Source of the DNA: JBBRHH01 sp963788015
GTDB lineage: Bacteria > Planctomycetota > Phycisphaerae > Tepidisphaerales > Tepidisphaeraceae
Assembly: GCA_963788015.1 (NCBI GenBank)
Contig: CAWBEY010000011.1
Coordinates: forward strand, 310,001-374,000
Direction of reading: 5' to 3'
DNA length: 64,000 bases
Part shown: one piece after another, positions 11,340 to 19,800 of the stretch
Layout of the letters: the number at the start of each line of letters is the position of its first letter
Position numbering within the stretch: the first letter of the stretch is position 1
Notes under the pieces: model-generated
Seen by the model: only the letters and a program-made list of their open reading frames with translations
The model's database searches: none
Told to the model about the DNA's origin: nothing
Made by a program: the position numbers and the translations under genes

Positions 11340-12779
11340 ATGCACTATTGCGGACGATTCATGAAGGCCCCTCTCACGCGACGGCAGATGCTGGGGCGGT
11401 GTGCGAGCGGATTTGGGGCGGTGGCCATGGCGGCGCTGCTGGGGGATCGGGCGTTTGGCGGGGAGGTCTTGCCGATTAAATCCGCAAACGCGCTGACGCC
11501 CAAGCCGCCGCATTTCCCGGCCAAATGCAAAAACGTCATCTTCCTGTACATGGACGGCGGCCCGTCGCAGATGGACACATTCGACCCCAAGCCGCTGCTG
11601 ACCAAAGAACATGGCCAGCCGTTCAAGATGAAGATGGAGCCAACGCAGTTCAACAACAACGGCAGCACCCTTGGCAGCCCGTGGAAATTTAAGAATTACG
11701 GAGAAAGCGGGACCCCCGTAAGCGAGCTTTTTCCGCACGTGGGGGAATGTGTGGACGACATGGCGATTGTGCGGTCGATGACCAGCAATTTCTCTGAGCA
11801 CACTGCGGCCAACTATTTCCTGCACACCGGCAGCGGGTTGCAGGGCCGGCCGAGCATGGGGGCTTGGTTTAACTATGGGCTGGGGAGCGCGTGCCAGAAT
11901 CTGCCGGGGTTTGTGGTGCTGAACGGCGGCCTGATCCCGGTGGGAGGGCTGGACAATTTTGCCAGCGGCTTTCTTCCGGCGACTTATCAAGGGTCGATCT
12001 TCAAGCCCGGGGATCAGGCAGTGGCGAATATTCGGCCGACTGAATCGAAGGCGGACTTGCAGCGAAACAAGCTTGATCTCACGCGCGAGTTGGACCGGGG
12101 GGTGCTGGAGCGCCTTGGCCATGCGGATGCGATCGAGTCGGCGATTGGAAACGCCGAACTCGCATATCAGATGCAGTCGGCGGTGCCGGATCTCATGAGC
12201 CTGAGCGGCGAGAGCGAGGCGACGCGCAAGATGTACGGTTTTGATTCGACGTACAAGCCGACGCAGATTTTCGCCAATGAATGCCTCGTAGCGCGGCGGT
12301 TGATCGAGCGGGGGGTGCGATTCGTGGAGTTGACGTGCCCATCGGTTGGCGGCGACCGGTGGGACCAGCACGCAAACCTGAAACAAGGGCACGAAAACAA
12401 CGCGCGGGCGGTGGATCAACCCATCGCGGCGCTCTTGAAAGATTTGAAGTCGCGGGGCCTGCTGGAATCGACGCTGGTGGTTTGGGCAGGAGAGTTTGGC
12501 CGGACGCCATTTGCGCAGGGGTCGGATGGCCGGGATCATAACCCGTTTGGGTTTTCGATGTGGATGGCCGGCGGCGGAGTGAAAGGGGGAAGCGTTTATG
12601 GAGCGACGGATGAATATGGGTACAAGGCGGTGGAGAACAAGTGTGAGATCTACGACCTGCACGCGACGATGCTGCACCTGTTGGGGTTGAATCACAAGCA
12701 GGTGACATACCGTTGGGGCGGTCGGGACATGCGGCTGACGGATGTGCATGGGGAACTGATCGAGGGGATCCTGGCTTGA
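11340..12779 (+). CDS. Tat-exported DUF1501 protein
   Basis: The 479-residue product begins with a twin-arginine signal (LTRRQMLGRCASGFGAVAM), followed by a DUF1501 domain of the alkaline-phosphatase/sulfatase-like fold (NVIFLYMDGGPSQMDTFDPKP near the start, VVWAGEFGRTPFAQG and DHNPFGFSMWMAGGGVKGG near the end). DUF1501 proteins accompany PSD1 proteins in planctomycetes; their reaction is not established. I chose ATG 11340 because GGAG lies six bases upstream and related proteins start with a similar short lead before the RR motif; a GTG at 11310 in the same frame is possible. It follows the lyase gene by 36 bp, so the four plus-strand genes from 3716 may form one transcript. Confidence 0.9.
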   Translation: MHYCGRFMKAPLTRRQMLGRCASGFGAVAMAALLGDRAFGGEVLPIKSANALTPKPPHFPAKCKNVIFLYMDGGPSQMDTFDPKPLLTKEHGQPFKMKMEPTQFNNNGSTLGSPWKFKNYGESGTPVSELFPHVGECVDDMAIVRSMTSNFSEHTAANYFLHTGSGLQGRPSMGAWFNYGLGSACQNLPGFVVLNGGLIPVGGLDNFASGFLPATYQGSIFKPGDQAVANIRPTESKADLQRNKLDLTRELDRGVLERLGHADAIESAIGNAELAYQMQSAVPDLMSLSGESEATRKMYGFDSTYKPTQIFANECLVARRLIERGVRFVELTCPSVGGDRWDQHANLKQGHENNARAVDQPIAALLKDLKSRGLLESTLVVWAGEFGRTPFAQGSDGRDHNPFGFSMWMAGGGVKGGSVYGATDEYGYKAVENKCEIYDLHATMLHLLGLNHKQVTYRWGGRDMRLTDVHGELIEGILA

Positions 12780-12809
12780 GCAGGCGGAGAGAGTGGGGAG
12801 GAACAACAG

Positions 12810-12830
12810 CGGCGGCCTTGGCGGCCGCCG
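12810..12830. terminator. GC-rich hairpin between convergent genes
   Basis: An 8 bp perfect inverted repeat (CGGCGGCC paired with GGCCGCCG, 5-base loop TTGGC) lies between the ends of the DUF1501 gene and the minus-strand gene at 12885. There is no T-tract, so it is at best a weak or bidirectional terminator; the position is the main argument. Confidence 0.35.
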
Positions 12831-12884
12831 GTTGGTGGGATAAACCCAGGGAAGAATGTGCATTGAGCCCCCTGCTGCTTTGGC

Positions 12885-13514
12885 TTATGCGGCCACGTCC
12901 GCCAAGGGTGAGAAGGGTGCGGGCGTGGCCGGGTGATTCAGAGCAGTGATCCGCCAGGCCGGCCGAAGGCGGATTGAGGCGGCCTGCCAGAGGCGGGCGG
13001 CCTCACCATCGAGGTCATCTGCGTGCTGGTTGAACCATGCGATAGCTTGGTTTAGTTGAACAGCGCTGGCGAAGCGATCGTCCTGACCGAGTTGAAAGAG
13101 GATGAAGGCCGAGACAAAGGCGTCGCCATCGGTGCGGCGGATGGGAACGCGCGGCCAAAGGCCGTCGGGGCGCTGTAGGTTGGCGAGATAAACGATGCCG
13201 CGCTGAATGGCTGGGCCGTCCCCTTGGCAGCAGAGGAGCGCTCGCAGGCAGAGAGCAGTAAGCAGAGGGTCCCCCCAGCCACCATCGGCTTCCTGAGCGG
13301 CCAGGAGTATCCGCAGTAGTTCGGGATAAATGGCCGCGTGTACTTGATTTAACTCGTCCAGGCGGATGATGGCCATGGCCGCAGCGGGAATTGCCTGGCA
13401 TAGTTCCATTTCAAGGCGAAGGGATGACTCTGGACGCATCGCCAGGAGCTGATGGAGCAACTTCTGGTACATGCAAGAGGCGAAGAGTTTTTCGATTTGT
13501 CGTGTGGTGATCAT
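12885..13514 (-). CDS. Prenyltransferase/squalene-oxidase-like alpha/alpha repeat protein
   Basis: The 209-residue product carries two QW-like segments typical of alpha/alpha-toroid proteins of the terpene cyclase/prenyltransferase superfamily: AQEADGGWGDPLLTALCLRALL and LQRPDGLWPRVPIRRTDGDAFVSAF. There is no signal peptide and no DxDD-type catalytic motif, and at 209 residues it is about one third of a cyclase, so it is probably a non-catalytic binding or scaffold protein. The start at 13514 is set by AAGGAG upstream; a longer in-frame ORF would begin inside the promoter. It lies downstream of a good sigma70 promoter (13555-13583) and close to prfB on the same strand. Confidence 0.65.
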   Translation of the reverse strand: MITTRQIEKLFASCMYQKLLHQLLAMRPESSLRLEMELCQAIPAAAMAIIRLDELNQVHAAIYPELLRILLAAQEADGGWGDPLLTALCLRALLCCQGDGPAIQRGIVYLANLQRPDGLWPRVPIRRTDGDAFVSAFILFQLGQDDRFASAVQLNQAIAWFNQHADDLDGEAARLWQAASIRLRPAWRITALNHPATPAPFSPLADVAA

Positions 13515-13554
13515 GCTTGCCGCTCCTTGGCTGATGTTGTAGCAGTTAGGGATG

Positions 13555-13583
13555 AGTATGCTAGAACAAACACCATACGTCAA
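13555..13583 (-). promoter_or_regulatory. Sigma70-type promoter for the alpha/alpha repeat gene
   Basis: On the minus strand TTGACG (13578-13583) and CATACT (13555-13560) are separated by exactly 17 bp, and the start codon of the 12885-13514 gene follows about 40 bases downstream with AAGGAG in between. The -35 element matches 5 of 6 consensus bases and the -10 element 4 of 6. Confidence 0.55.
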
Positions 13584-13602
13584 GCGCAAAATGCGAAAAA
13601 AT

Positions 13603-13627
13603 GTTCACCTTTCATTAGGGGGTGAAC
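13603..13627. promoter_or_regulatory. Inverted repeat upstream of the promoter
   Basis: GTTCACC at 13603-13609 and GGTGAAC at 13621-13627 form a perfect 7 bp dyad with an 11-base spacer, centred about 30 bp upstream of the -35 element. The placement would suit an activator site or a second upstream element; no cognate regulator is visible. Confidence 0.3.
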
Positions 13628-13703
13628 GAGCGGCGGCAGATGCGGCTTTTTTAGTGTGAAAACGGGGGCGGTGGGTTCGTTTTGTTTTGGTTACGCGGCA
13701 GGC

Positions 13704-14817
13704 TCAGGCCTTTTTGCGGCGGCGGCGGAGTTCGGCGTCGATGAACTGGTCGAGCTCGCCGCGGTCGAGGACGCTCTCGACGTTGCCGGTTTCGACGTTG
13801 GTGCGGTGATCTTTGACCCGCCGGTCGTCCAGGACGTAGCTGCGAATCTGGTTGCCCCAGGCAATCTGGCCTTTTTCCCCCATGGTCTTTTTCAGCTCTT
13901 CATCGCGCTTGGCCTGCTCGATGAGCTCAAGCTTGCCTTTGAGGATGGCCATCGCGAGGCGTTTGTTTTGCTGCTGGCTTCGCTCGACGGAGCAGGTGAC
14001 CTGGATGCCGGTGGGTTTGTGGACGATGCGGACGGCGGTGGCGACTTTGTTCACATTCTGGCCGCCCGGCCCGCTGGCGCGGACGAAGGCGACGATGTCG
14101 ACGTCCCCTTCGGGAATGATGACTTCGCCGGTGTCTTCGGGGAATTCAGGGACGACGTCCACCGACGCGAAGCTGGTTTGCCGCTTGCCCTGCGCGTTAA
14201 AGGGGCTGGGGCGAACGAGGCGGTGAACACCCGCTTCGGCCTTCAGGTAGCCGTAGGCGTATTCGCCCTGGATCATCAGCGTGACGCCTTTGATACCGGC
14301 CTGCTCGCCCCACTGGCGATCAACTTCGCTCACTTCCCAGCCGCGTTTTTCGAAGTAGTAGAGGTACATGCGCAGCAGCATCTCCGACCAGTCCTGCGCC
14401 TCGGTGCCGCCCGCGCCGGCGTGGATGGTGAAGAAGCAGTTGCGCGAATCGTTCTTGTCGGAGAGGAGGGCGACCAGCTCGACTTTTTCGCCACGGCGTT
14501 CGAGGTCGGCCAGGGCGCGGTCGGCTTCGTCCATGGACTCCTGATCGCCGGCCTCAGCGCCGAATTCGTAGAGGGCGCGCACATCGTCGATGCCGCGCAG
14601 CATCTCGGTGACGGGTTCGATGACGGCCTTGAGCACCTTCACTTCGGCAACGAGGGCCTTGGCCGTTTCCTGGTTGTCCCAGAAGCCGGGCTGGCCCATT
14701 TTTTCTTCTAATTCTTTGCGTTTGATCTGTTTGACTGGCACGTCAAAGAGAGTCGCGGATAGCTAACATCCGCGCCGAAAGGGATTCGATGGATTGGGAA
14801 AGGTTCTCGTGAATCAT
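13704..14817 (-). CDS. prfB: Peptide chain release factor 2, expressed by programmed +1 frameshift
   Basis: RF2 terminates translation at UGA and UAA. The main ORF (14741 to 13704) carries the RF2-specific SPF motif (RPSPFNAQGKRQTSF) and the catalytic GGQ loop (ASGPGGQNVNK). Upstream, a 24-codon ORF begins at ATG 14817 and runs IRDSL up to an in-frame TGA (14743-14745) in the context CTT-TGA-C. Skipping one base gives L-D-V-P-V-K and joins the two parts into a protein of about 370 residues, the normal RF2 length. This is the well-known autoregulatory site: low RF2 favours the +1 shift at its own UGA. The Shine-Dalgarno before ATG 14817 is weak. A hairpin lies just 5' of the shift site. Confidence 0.95.
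14742..14774 (-). promoter_or_regulatory. prfB +1 recoding site with 5' stem-loop
   Basis: The slippery sequence CTTTGAC occupies 14742-14748 (complement). Instead of the purine-rich internal Shine-Dalgarno found in E. coli prfB, the region just 5' contains a perfect 7 bp stem (CGCGGAT with ATCCGCG, 14754-14760 and 14768-14774, 7-base loop), separated from CTT by five bases. The CTTTGAC motif is established; a role for the hairpin is inference. Confidence 0.8.
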
Positions 14818-14897
14818 GTTGGGCAGGATTGTAGACGGGTGCGAGGCGATTTGGAAGCAAGGTCAATATTGCGCACGAAACAGAGCAGGTCCGAGCG

Positions 14898-16881
14898 TTA
14901 GTCCCGCTTCCCGCCGCCTGAGACACCACCATTGCGATTGAGAAGGTCGATGCCGGCGGCGAATTTTGCGTTGACCGCACAATCCAGTGGCGTGATTCCG
15001 TGCTTGTCCTTCGGGTTCACCTCCGCGCCCCTGGCCAGCAGCAGGTTCCAGGACCTTGGCGGCGTCGGTGCGGATTCCGAACGGTTCGGCCGCCCAGTGG
15101 AGGGCGGTACGTCCGGCTTTGTTGCGCTGATTCACATTCGCCCCCTTTGCAAGCAGCACGCGGAGCGTTTCGAGATGCCCGCCACCGGCCGCATAGTCCA
15201 GGGGCGTGTCAAGCGTTTCGTAGTCGTACTCTGGCTCGCCGCAGGGCGGGAAATAGCTGCCGCTTGTTACGTTCACCTCCGCCCCCGCCACCAGCAGCGC
15301 TTCGACGGCCGCCGTCTGCCCGTGTCTCGCCGCGACGTGCAGGGCCGTCTCGGCTATCCGATCCCGCCCATTCAAATCCGCTTTGTGCGCCACCAGCACT
15401 TGCACGCAGGCCGCGCTTCCCGCCTCGGCGGCGATATGCAGCGGCTTGCCTTCTGAATAGGTGCCGGCATTGGCGTCGTCAAAAGCTGCCAGCAGAACTT
15501 CCAGCGCCTGAGCGTGCCCATTGCGAATCGCCCAGTGCATGGGCAATTCCCGATAACTCTCCTTGTCGCGGCCGGCCTTTGCGCCATGCTCCAGCAGCAG
15601 CCTTTCCATGGCAATCTGGTTATTGGCGGCCGCATAAGACAGGGCAGTCCGTCCAGCGCCATCCCGCCGATCCGTGATGCTATCGTCGGCTGCCACTGCC
15701 CGCGCCACGGCCTCGACCTTGCCCTCGGCCGCATCCGTGAAGAAGCTTCGCTTGGCCCCGGCGTTGTTGAGGGCTGCCGCCACATCCGCCTTGCCATGAA
15801 TCCACGCCTCCTCCAGCGCCGTCGGCCCATCGCCGCACACGCGCAGTTGCACATCCGCCTTATGTTTTAGAAGTAACTCAACCAGGGGCAGGTTGCCGGC
15901 GGCCGCCGCCAGATGCAGCGACGACGCCACATGCGGGGTCTGCGCGTTGACATTCGCTCCCCGCGCCAGCAGGAGCTCCACCATTTCCAGACGACCCGCG
16001 GCGGCCGCCTTCTGAAGCAACGTGTCGCCACCCCTCGAACCGCGCGCGCTGTATTCTTCCACCTCGGTGACAAGCGGGGGATTTTTGTCGAGCGCCGCCG
16101 TCGCCGCCGCCAGATCTGGGCTGACGAACAAGCGATAGATCTCCCAATTCTGTTGTGTCGCCCCGGTCTTCTCCGCGGCCGCTGTGGCCTCCTCCCGCTT
16201 CAGGAAATCATCGACGACTTTCTGCATCGCCTCGCCGTCGAACCAACCCTGCCGCGCCGCCACGATCCCTTTGGTGCTCACCAGCACCCCCATGTTCGGC
16301 CCGCCGCCCATCGCCTTCCACGCCGCGTTGTCCATTGCGTCCACGTCGATCGGCATGGCTGCCCCCATCCGTTCCTTGAATTCTCGCGCCAACTTCAGAC
16401 GGCCCGCAATGTCCGTCGGCTGGCGCCGCAGGATATTGTCGCGCCGGTTTTCGTCGGTCGTATCGACTACCCCCTTGTATGGACAAATATCTGTTAACGG
16501 ATGGGCTTCGATGACATAGACGATCACAACATTCAGCCGGCCTTTGTACTTCTCCGCGATCTGGGCCGCCTTCGGAAATGACGCCCGCGACTTTGGGCAC
16601 GTGACGGAACTGGTCAGCAACAGGGCCGGGACGCGGTCCCAGGCGCGTGACAGCTCAATCGCCTCCCCGTCCAAACCGCGCATTGACAGCTCGGGCAACT
16701 CCTGCCCGACCTGCGCTCCCTTGTCCTCAAACTTTAATGTCAATCGCGTCCCGTCCGGCACCCCTGCCGGCGCCGGTCCGGACACTTCAATTTTCCCGGC
16801 GAATAGTGCCAGGCCAAACCCCGCCCAAGTGGCGACTATCGACCAGCGCCGCCATCCTGACCGTAAACGAATCAATGCCAT
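14898..16881 (-). CDS. Membrane-anchored or secreted iodothyronine deiodinase-like thioredoxin domain fused to ankyrin repeats
   Basis: Reconstructed length is about 660 residues. After a hydrophobic N-terminus (IVATWAGFGLALFAG) comes a thioredoxin-fold domain matching the deiodinase family: TSSVTCPKSRASFP where deiodinases have selenocysteine, VVIVYVIEAHP, and MPIDVDAMDN. About ten ankyrin repeats follow (units such as GDTLLQKAAAAGRLEMVELLLARGA and ETALHVAARHGQTAAVEALLVAGA). One extra C at 15044-15045 breaks the frame near the end; removing it gives VLELLLARGAEVN and GITPLDCAV and a stop at 14898. The start at 16881 has GGAGG six bases upstream. A redox or peroxiredoxin-like role outside the cytoplasm, with ankyrin-mediated binding, is inference. 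The cysteine replacement makes deiodination uncertain. Confidence 0.75.
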
Positions 16882-17000
16882 AGCAACCTCCGTAGTTCGG
16901 TCAGTGTACCCTCCGTTCTCCCAAAAGACGCGGACCTCCTCCCTTGCCCACGCGCCAATCATCGCGCAACATCAGGCCGCCTCAACGAAAGTCGCGCACC

Positions 17001-18878
17001 ATGAAATTCCTCGCCACCTTCGCCCTTTTCTCCTGCTCGGCGATGCTTCTTGCCGATGCTCCGGCCACACGTCCCTACATCGATCCTGCCCAACTCGACT
17101 TGCCTTCCCCGAAGCACAGCTTTTACAAGCAGCCCTGGCGGGCTTATCTGGAGACCCGCAGCGCGGATGATTTTTTGCATGGCATCGGCATCAACTACAA
17201 CGTGCCGGCCAACGACGATGTGGCGATACGGCTTTTGGCTGAAACCGGCTTTGCCCATGCCCGGATCGAAGTTGGCTGGGGGAGCGTCAAGTGGGATGAG
17301 TCCGGGGTGAATGATGAGCCGCGCGTTCGCCATAAGCTGGAGTTGTGCAAGCAATACCATATCCGCCCTATTCTTCTTCTGAATGCCCATCATGGGGCGC
17401 CTTGCCCGATTAAGTTTTTTGAAAAGCGGATGAAGTCTGATGCGTTGGCCGGGGCACGATCGGTGACGCTTGCCGATGTTAAAGACATTCTTCCTGGGCA
17501 CAGCGGTCTTAACGATCCAAAGACGCATGCGGCGGCCGGGCTGATTATTACTGCCGTTAATATCGACACTGGGGAATGCACACTCAGCAAGCCGCTGCCG
17601 GTGGATATGAAGGCGGGGGCGGTGAGCCTTGCGACGCTGAAGCACATGCCTTTCTTCCCTGTCGGCACGAAAGAATTTGAGGATACGTCGGACGGTTGGA
17701 CGCGTTATGCCCTGCTTATGGCGAAGCTGGCAACGGACGCCGGGCTGGAAGATTTTGATCTGGAATTTTGGAACGAGCTGTCGTTTGGGTCGCAGTTTGT
17801 GGATGCGAATCACTATTTTGACCGCACGTCGGCGCCGGCTGATCTTCCGGCCAAGGTTCCGGACTTTCTGAACCCCGGCGGCAGCGCTTGGGAGATGACG
17901 CACCGCGCCATCGATGCCGTTAAAGCCAAATATCCGAAAGTCCGCTGCATCTGGGGATTTTCGAACACTACCTTTTACCACTGCGCCATTTCAAAACTCC
18001 CCCCGGCCACTGACGGCCAGAGCTATCATCCGTACGGTACTGGGGTGCGCCGATTTCCCAAGGAAGAAGATCATCCTGAATGGAACCTGGAAGGGTTTAC
18101 GCCTCAATTGGAAACGCGCATGCCCGAAGGGTGGGCGCATACCTATTACAAGACGGAGTGCCTCATCCGCCTGCTCAATCCCAAGGCGCGGGAAGCGCAT
18201 CCGGCGCTGACTGAGCACTTTCACCACTACATGACCGAGCATGGCGTTGCGCCGCCTGAGTGCGGTGTCACGGAGGACGCGGCCTCGTATGACCTCAAGG
18301 CCAAGGTTGCTTTGCGGGCGTTGTGCTTCTGGCTGAACAAGGGGGTTGATGTGATGGACATTTACTGTGCCTACGACAAAGAGGCCAAAGAGATGGGCCT
18401 GATGCCCACGAACCTCCCCAACCTGCCGGTTGATGCCAAGTTCGAGGAGGTTGCCACTGCTCCCATGAAAGTGATTCGGAATCTGACCAAGAGCTTGGCC
18501 CCAACGACAGCGCTCGTGGCCACGACGCCGATGACTGTTGAAGTCAGCGCGCTGGGCCAGCCTCTGAAGATTTTTGAGGGGGATGCAAAGCATCCGCCGC
18601 TTCTGCAACAGGAGGTGTTCGCCTTTCTTCCCTTTCAGGCGACGGCCGACCGGTTCGTTATTCCTGTCTACATTCTGACGTATGACATCACCAAGCCACT
18701 TTCGGATCAGCCCTACCGCGTTCTTATCAAAGGCCTACCGGCCACTTCGCATTCCGTCATCCTCTATGATCCGATCCAGGACAAGAACATTCCGGTGGAG
18801 AGCGCGGGCCAGGATGGTGGGCTGAGCGTAAAGCTGCTGGTGGTCGATTATCCTCGTTTGCTGGTGATCACGAAGTAG
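17001..18878 (+). CDS. Secreted TIM-barrel glycoside hydrolase-like protein
   Basis: The 625-residue product starts with a signal peptide (MKFLATFALFSCSAMLLA) followed by a (beta/alpha)8-type domain: GIGINYNVPANDDVAIRLLAETGFAHARIE, HIRPILLLNAHHG, and DFDLEFWNELSFGSQF, where the Asn-Glu pair corresponds to the acid/base of clan A glycosidases (GH39/GH5-like). The second catalytic Glu may be in YKTECLIR or EHGVAPPECGVTEDAA. A beta-rich C-terminus follows. Start at ATG 17001 fits the signal peptide; an in-frame extension to 16944 lacks support. It lies divergent from the deiodinase-like gene and 9 bp before an ABC ATPase gene. The substrate is not predictable. Confidence 0.75.
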   Translation: MKFLATFALFSCSAMLLADAPATRPYIDPAQLDLPSPKHSFYKQPWRAYLETRSADDFLHGIGINYNVPANDDVAIRLLAETGFAHARIEVGWGSVKWDESGVNDEPRVRHKLELCKQYHIRPILLLNAHHGAPCPIKFFEKRMKSDALAGARSVTLADVKDILPGHSGLNDPKTHAAAGLIITAVNIDTGECTLSKPLPVDMKAGAVSLATLKHMPFFPVGTKEFEDTSDGWTRYALLMAKLATDAGLEDFDLEFWNELSFGSQFVDANHYFDRTSAPADLPAKVPDFLNPGGSAWEMTHRAIDAVKAKYPKVRCIWGFSNTTFYHCAISKLPPATDGQSYHPYGTGVRRFPKEEDHPEWNLEGFTPQLETRMPEGWAHTYYKTECLIRLLNPKAREAHPALTEHFHHYMTEHGVAPPECGVTEDAASYDLKAKVALRALCFWLNKGVDVMDIYCAYDKEAKEMGLMPTNLPNLPVDAKFEEVATAPMKVIRNLTKSLAPTTALVATTPMTVEVSALGQPLKIFEGDAKHPPLLQQEVFAFLPFQATADRFVIPVYILTYDITKPLSDQPYRVLIKGLPATSHSVILYDPIQDKNIPVESAGQDGGLSVKLLVVDYPRLLVITK

Positions 18879-18887
18879 CACGCCCCC

Positions 18888-19694
18888 ATGGCCGCCCCCG
18901 CCCTTCAAACTTCCGCCTCCCCCGCCATCCTCGCCCCGCGTGCGCCGGCCATTCACTGCGACAACGTGTGGAAGCAGTACTACTTCTATACCCATCGCCC
19001 CCGCCGCTTGAAAGAAGTCTTTACGGGGTTCTTCAAATCCCCGCCGATCCCCGACCCGGTCTGGGCGCTCCAGGCCTTTAGCCTTAGCGTCTACCCGGGC
19101 GAGACGGTGGGTGTCGTCGGGCACAATGGGGCTGGAAAGTCCACGCTGTTGAAGCTGCTTTCCCGCATTTTGGTTCCTACCACGGGCAATGCTCAGATTA
19201 ATGGCCGGATGTCGGCCATTATTGAGCTTGGGGCGGGTTTTCATGAAGATCTCACGGCTACTGAAAACGTCTTCCTGGCCGGGAGTTTTCTGGGGCTGAA
19301 AAAGCGAGAGATTCAAAAGCTGTACGATGAGATGGTGGATTTCGCGGAGTTGCGGGAACACATGGACGTGCCGGTTAAGTATTTTTCCAGCGGCATGCAC
19401 GCCCGCCTGGGGTTTGCGATTGCGGTGGCGGTCAATCCTGACGTGCTGCTGATTGATGAAGTGCTGGCCGTTGGCGATGCGAGTTTTCAGCCCAAGTGCA
19501 AAGACAAGATCCGGGAATTCCAGCACAACGGGAAGGCGATTCTTTTTGTCAGCCACGACATGCCGAGCGTGAAATCGCTGTGCCAGCGCGTGCTGTGGCT
19601 GAAGAATGGTGTTACGCAGGCGCAAGGTGGGCCGGTTGAAACGGTGGATGCGTATCTGGAACACTACTGGCCGGGATGTACCGGGAAAACGTGA
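18888..19694 (+). CDS. ABC transporter ATPase, polysaccharide/teichoic-acid export type (Wzt/TagH-like)
   Basis: The 268-residue ATPase has Walker A GHNGAGKST, the family-typical segment MSAIIELGAGFHEDLTATENVFLAG, signature YFSSGMHARLGFA, Walker B VLLIDEVLAVGD and switch SHD. These are marks of the Wzt/TagH/RfbB subfamily that energises export of O-antigen or teichoic acid with a Wzm/TagG permease. No permease is encoded next to it; the neighbours are a glycosidase-like protein (9 bp upstream) and an oxidoreductase. There is no extended C-terminal carbohydrate-binding domain, so it is the short form. Either the permease is elsewhere or this is an orphan. Confidence 0.85.
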   Translation: MAAPALQTSASPAILAPRAPAIHCDNVWKQYYFYTHRPRRLKEVFTGFFKSPPIPDPVWALQAFSLSVYPGETVGVVGHNGAGKSTLLKLLSRILVPTTGNAQINGRMSAIIELGAGFHEDLTATENVFLAGSFLGLKKREIQKLYDEMVDFAELREHMDVPVKYFSSGMHARLGFAIAVAVNPDVLLIDEVLAVGDASFQPKCKDKIREFQHNGKAILFVSHDMPSVKSLCQRVLWLKNGVTQAQGGPVETVDAYLEHYWPGCTGKT

Positions 19695-19800
19695 GTAAGG
19701 GCGCGAACGTCTGCGCTCTTGTTCGGTATTGGAAAAGCGGGGAAGATGGCGTCGCCGTCTGTTGGCGCGAGATATAGAACAACCTCATTCAGGAGCAACC

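Noticed and set aside
14932..15870. Long plus-strand ORFs opposite the ankyrin region
   Set aside because: They mirror the repetitive GC-rich codons of the minus-strand ankyrin gene; their translations are Arg/Pro-rich and show no family resemblance.
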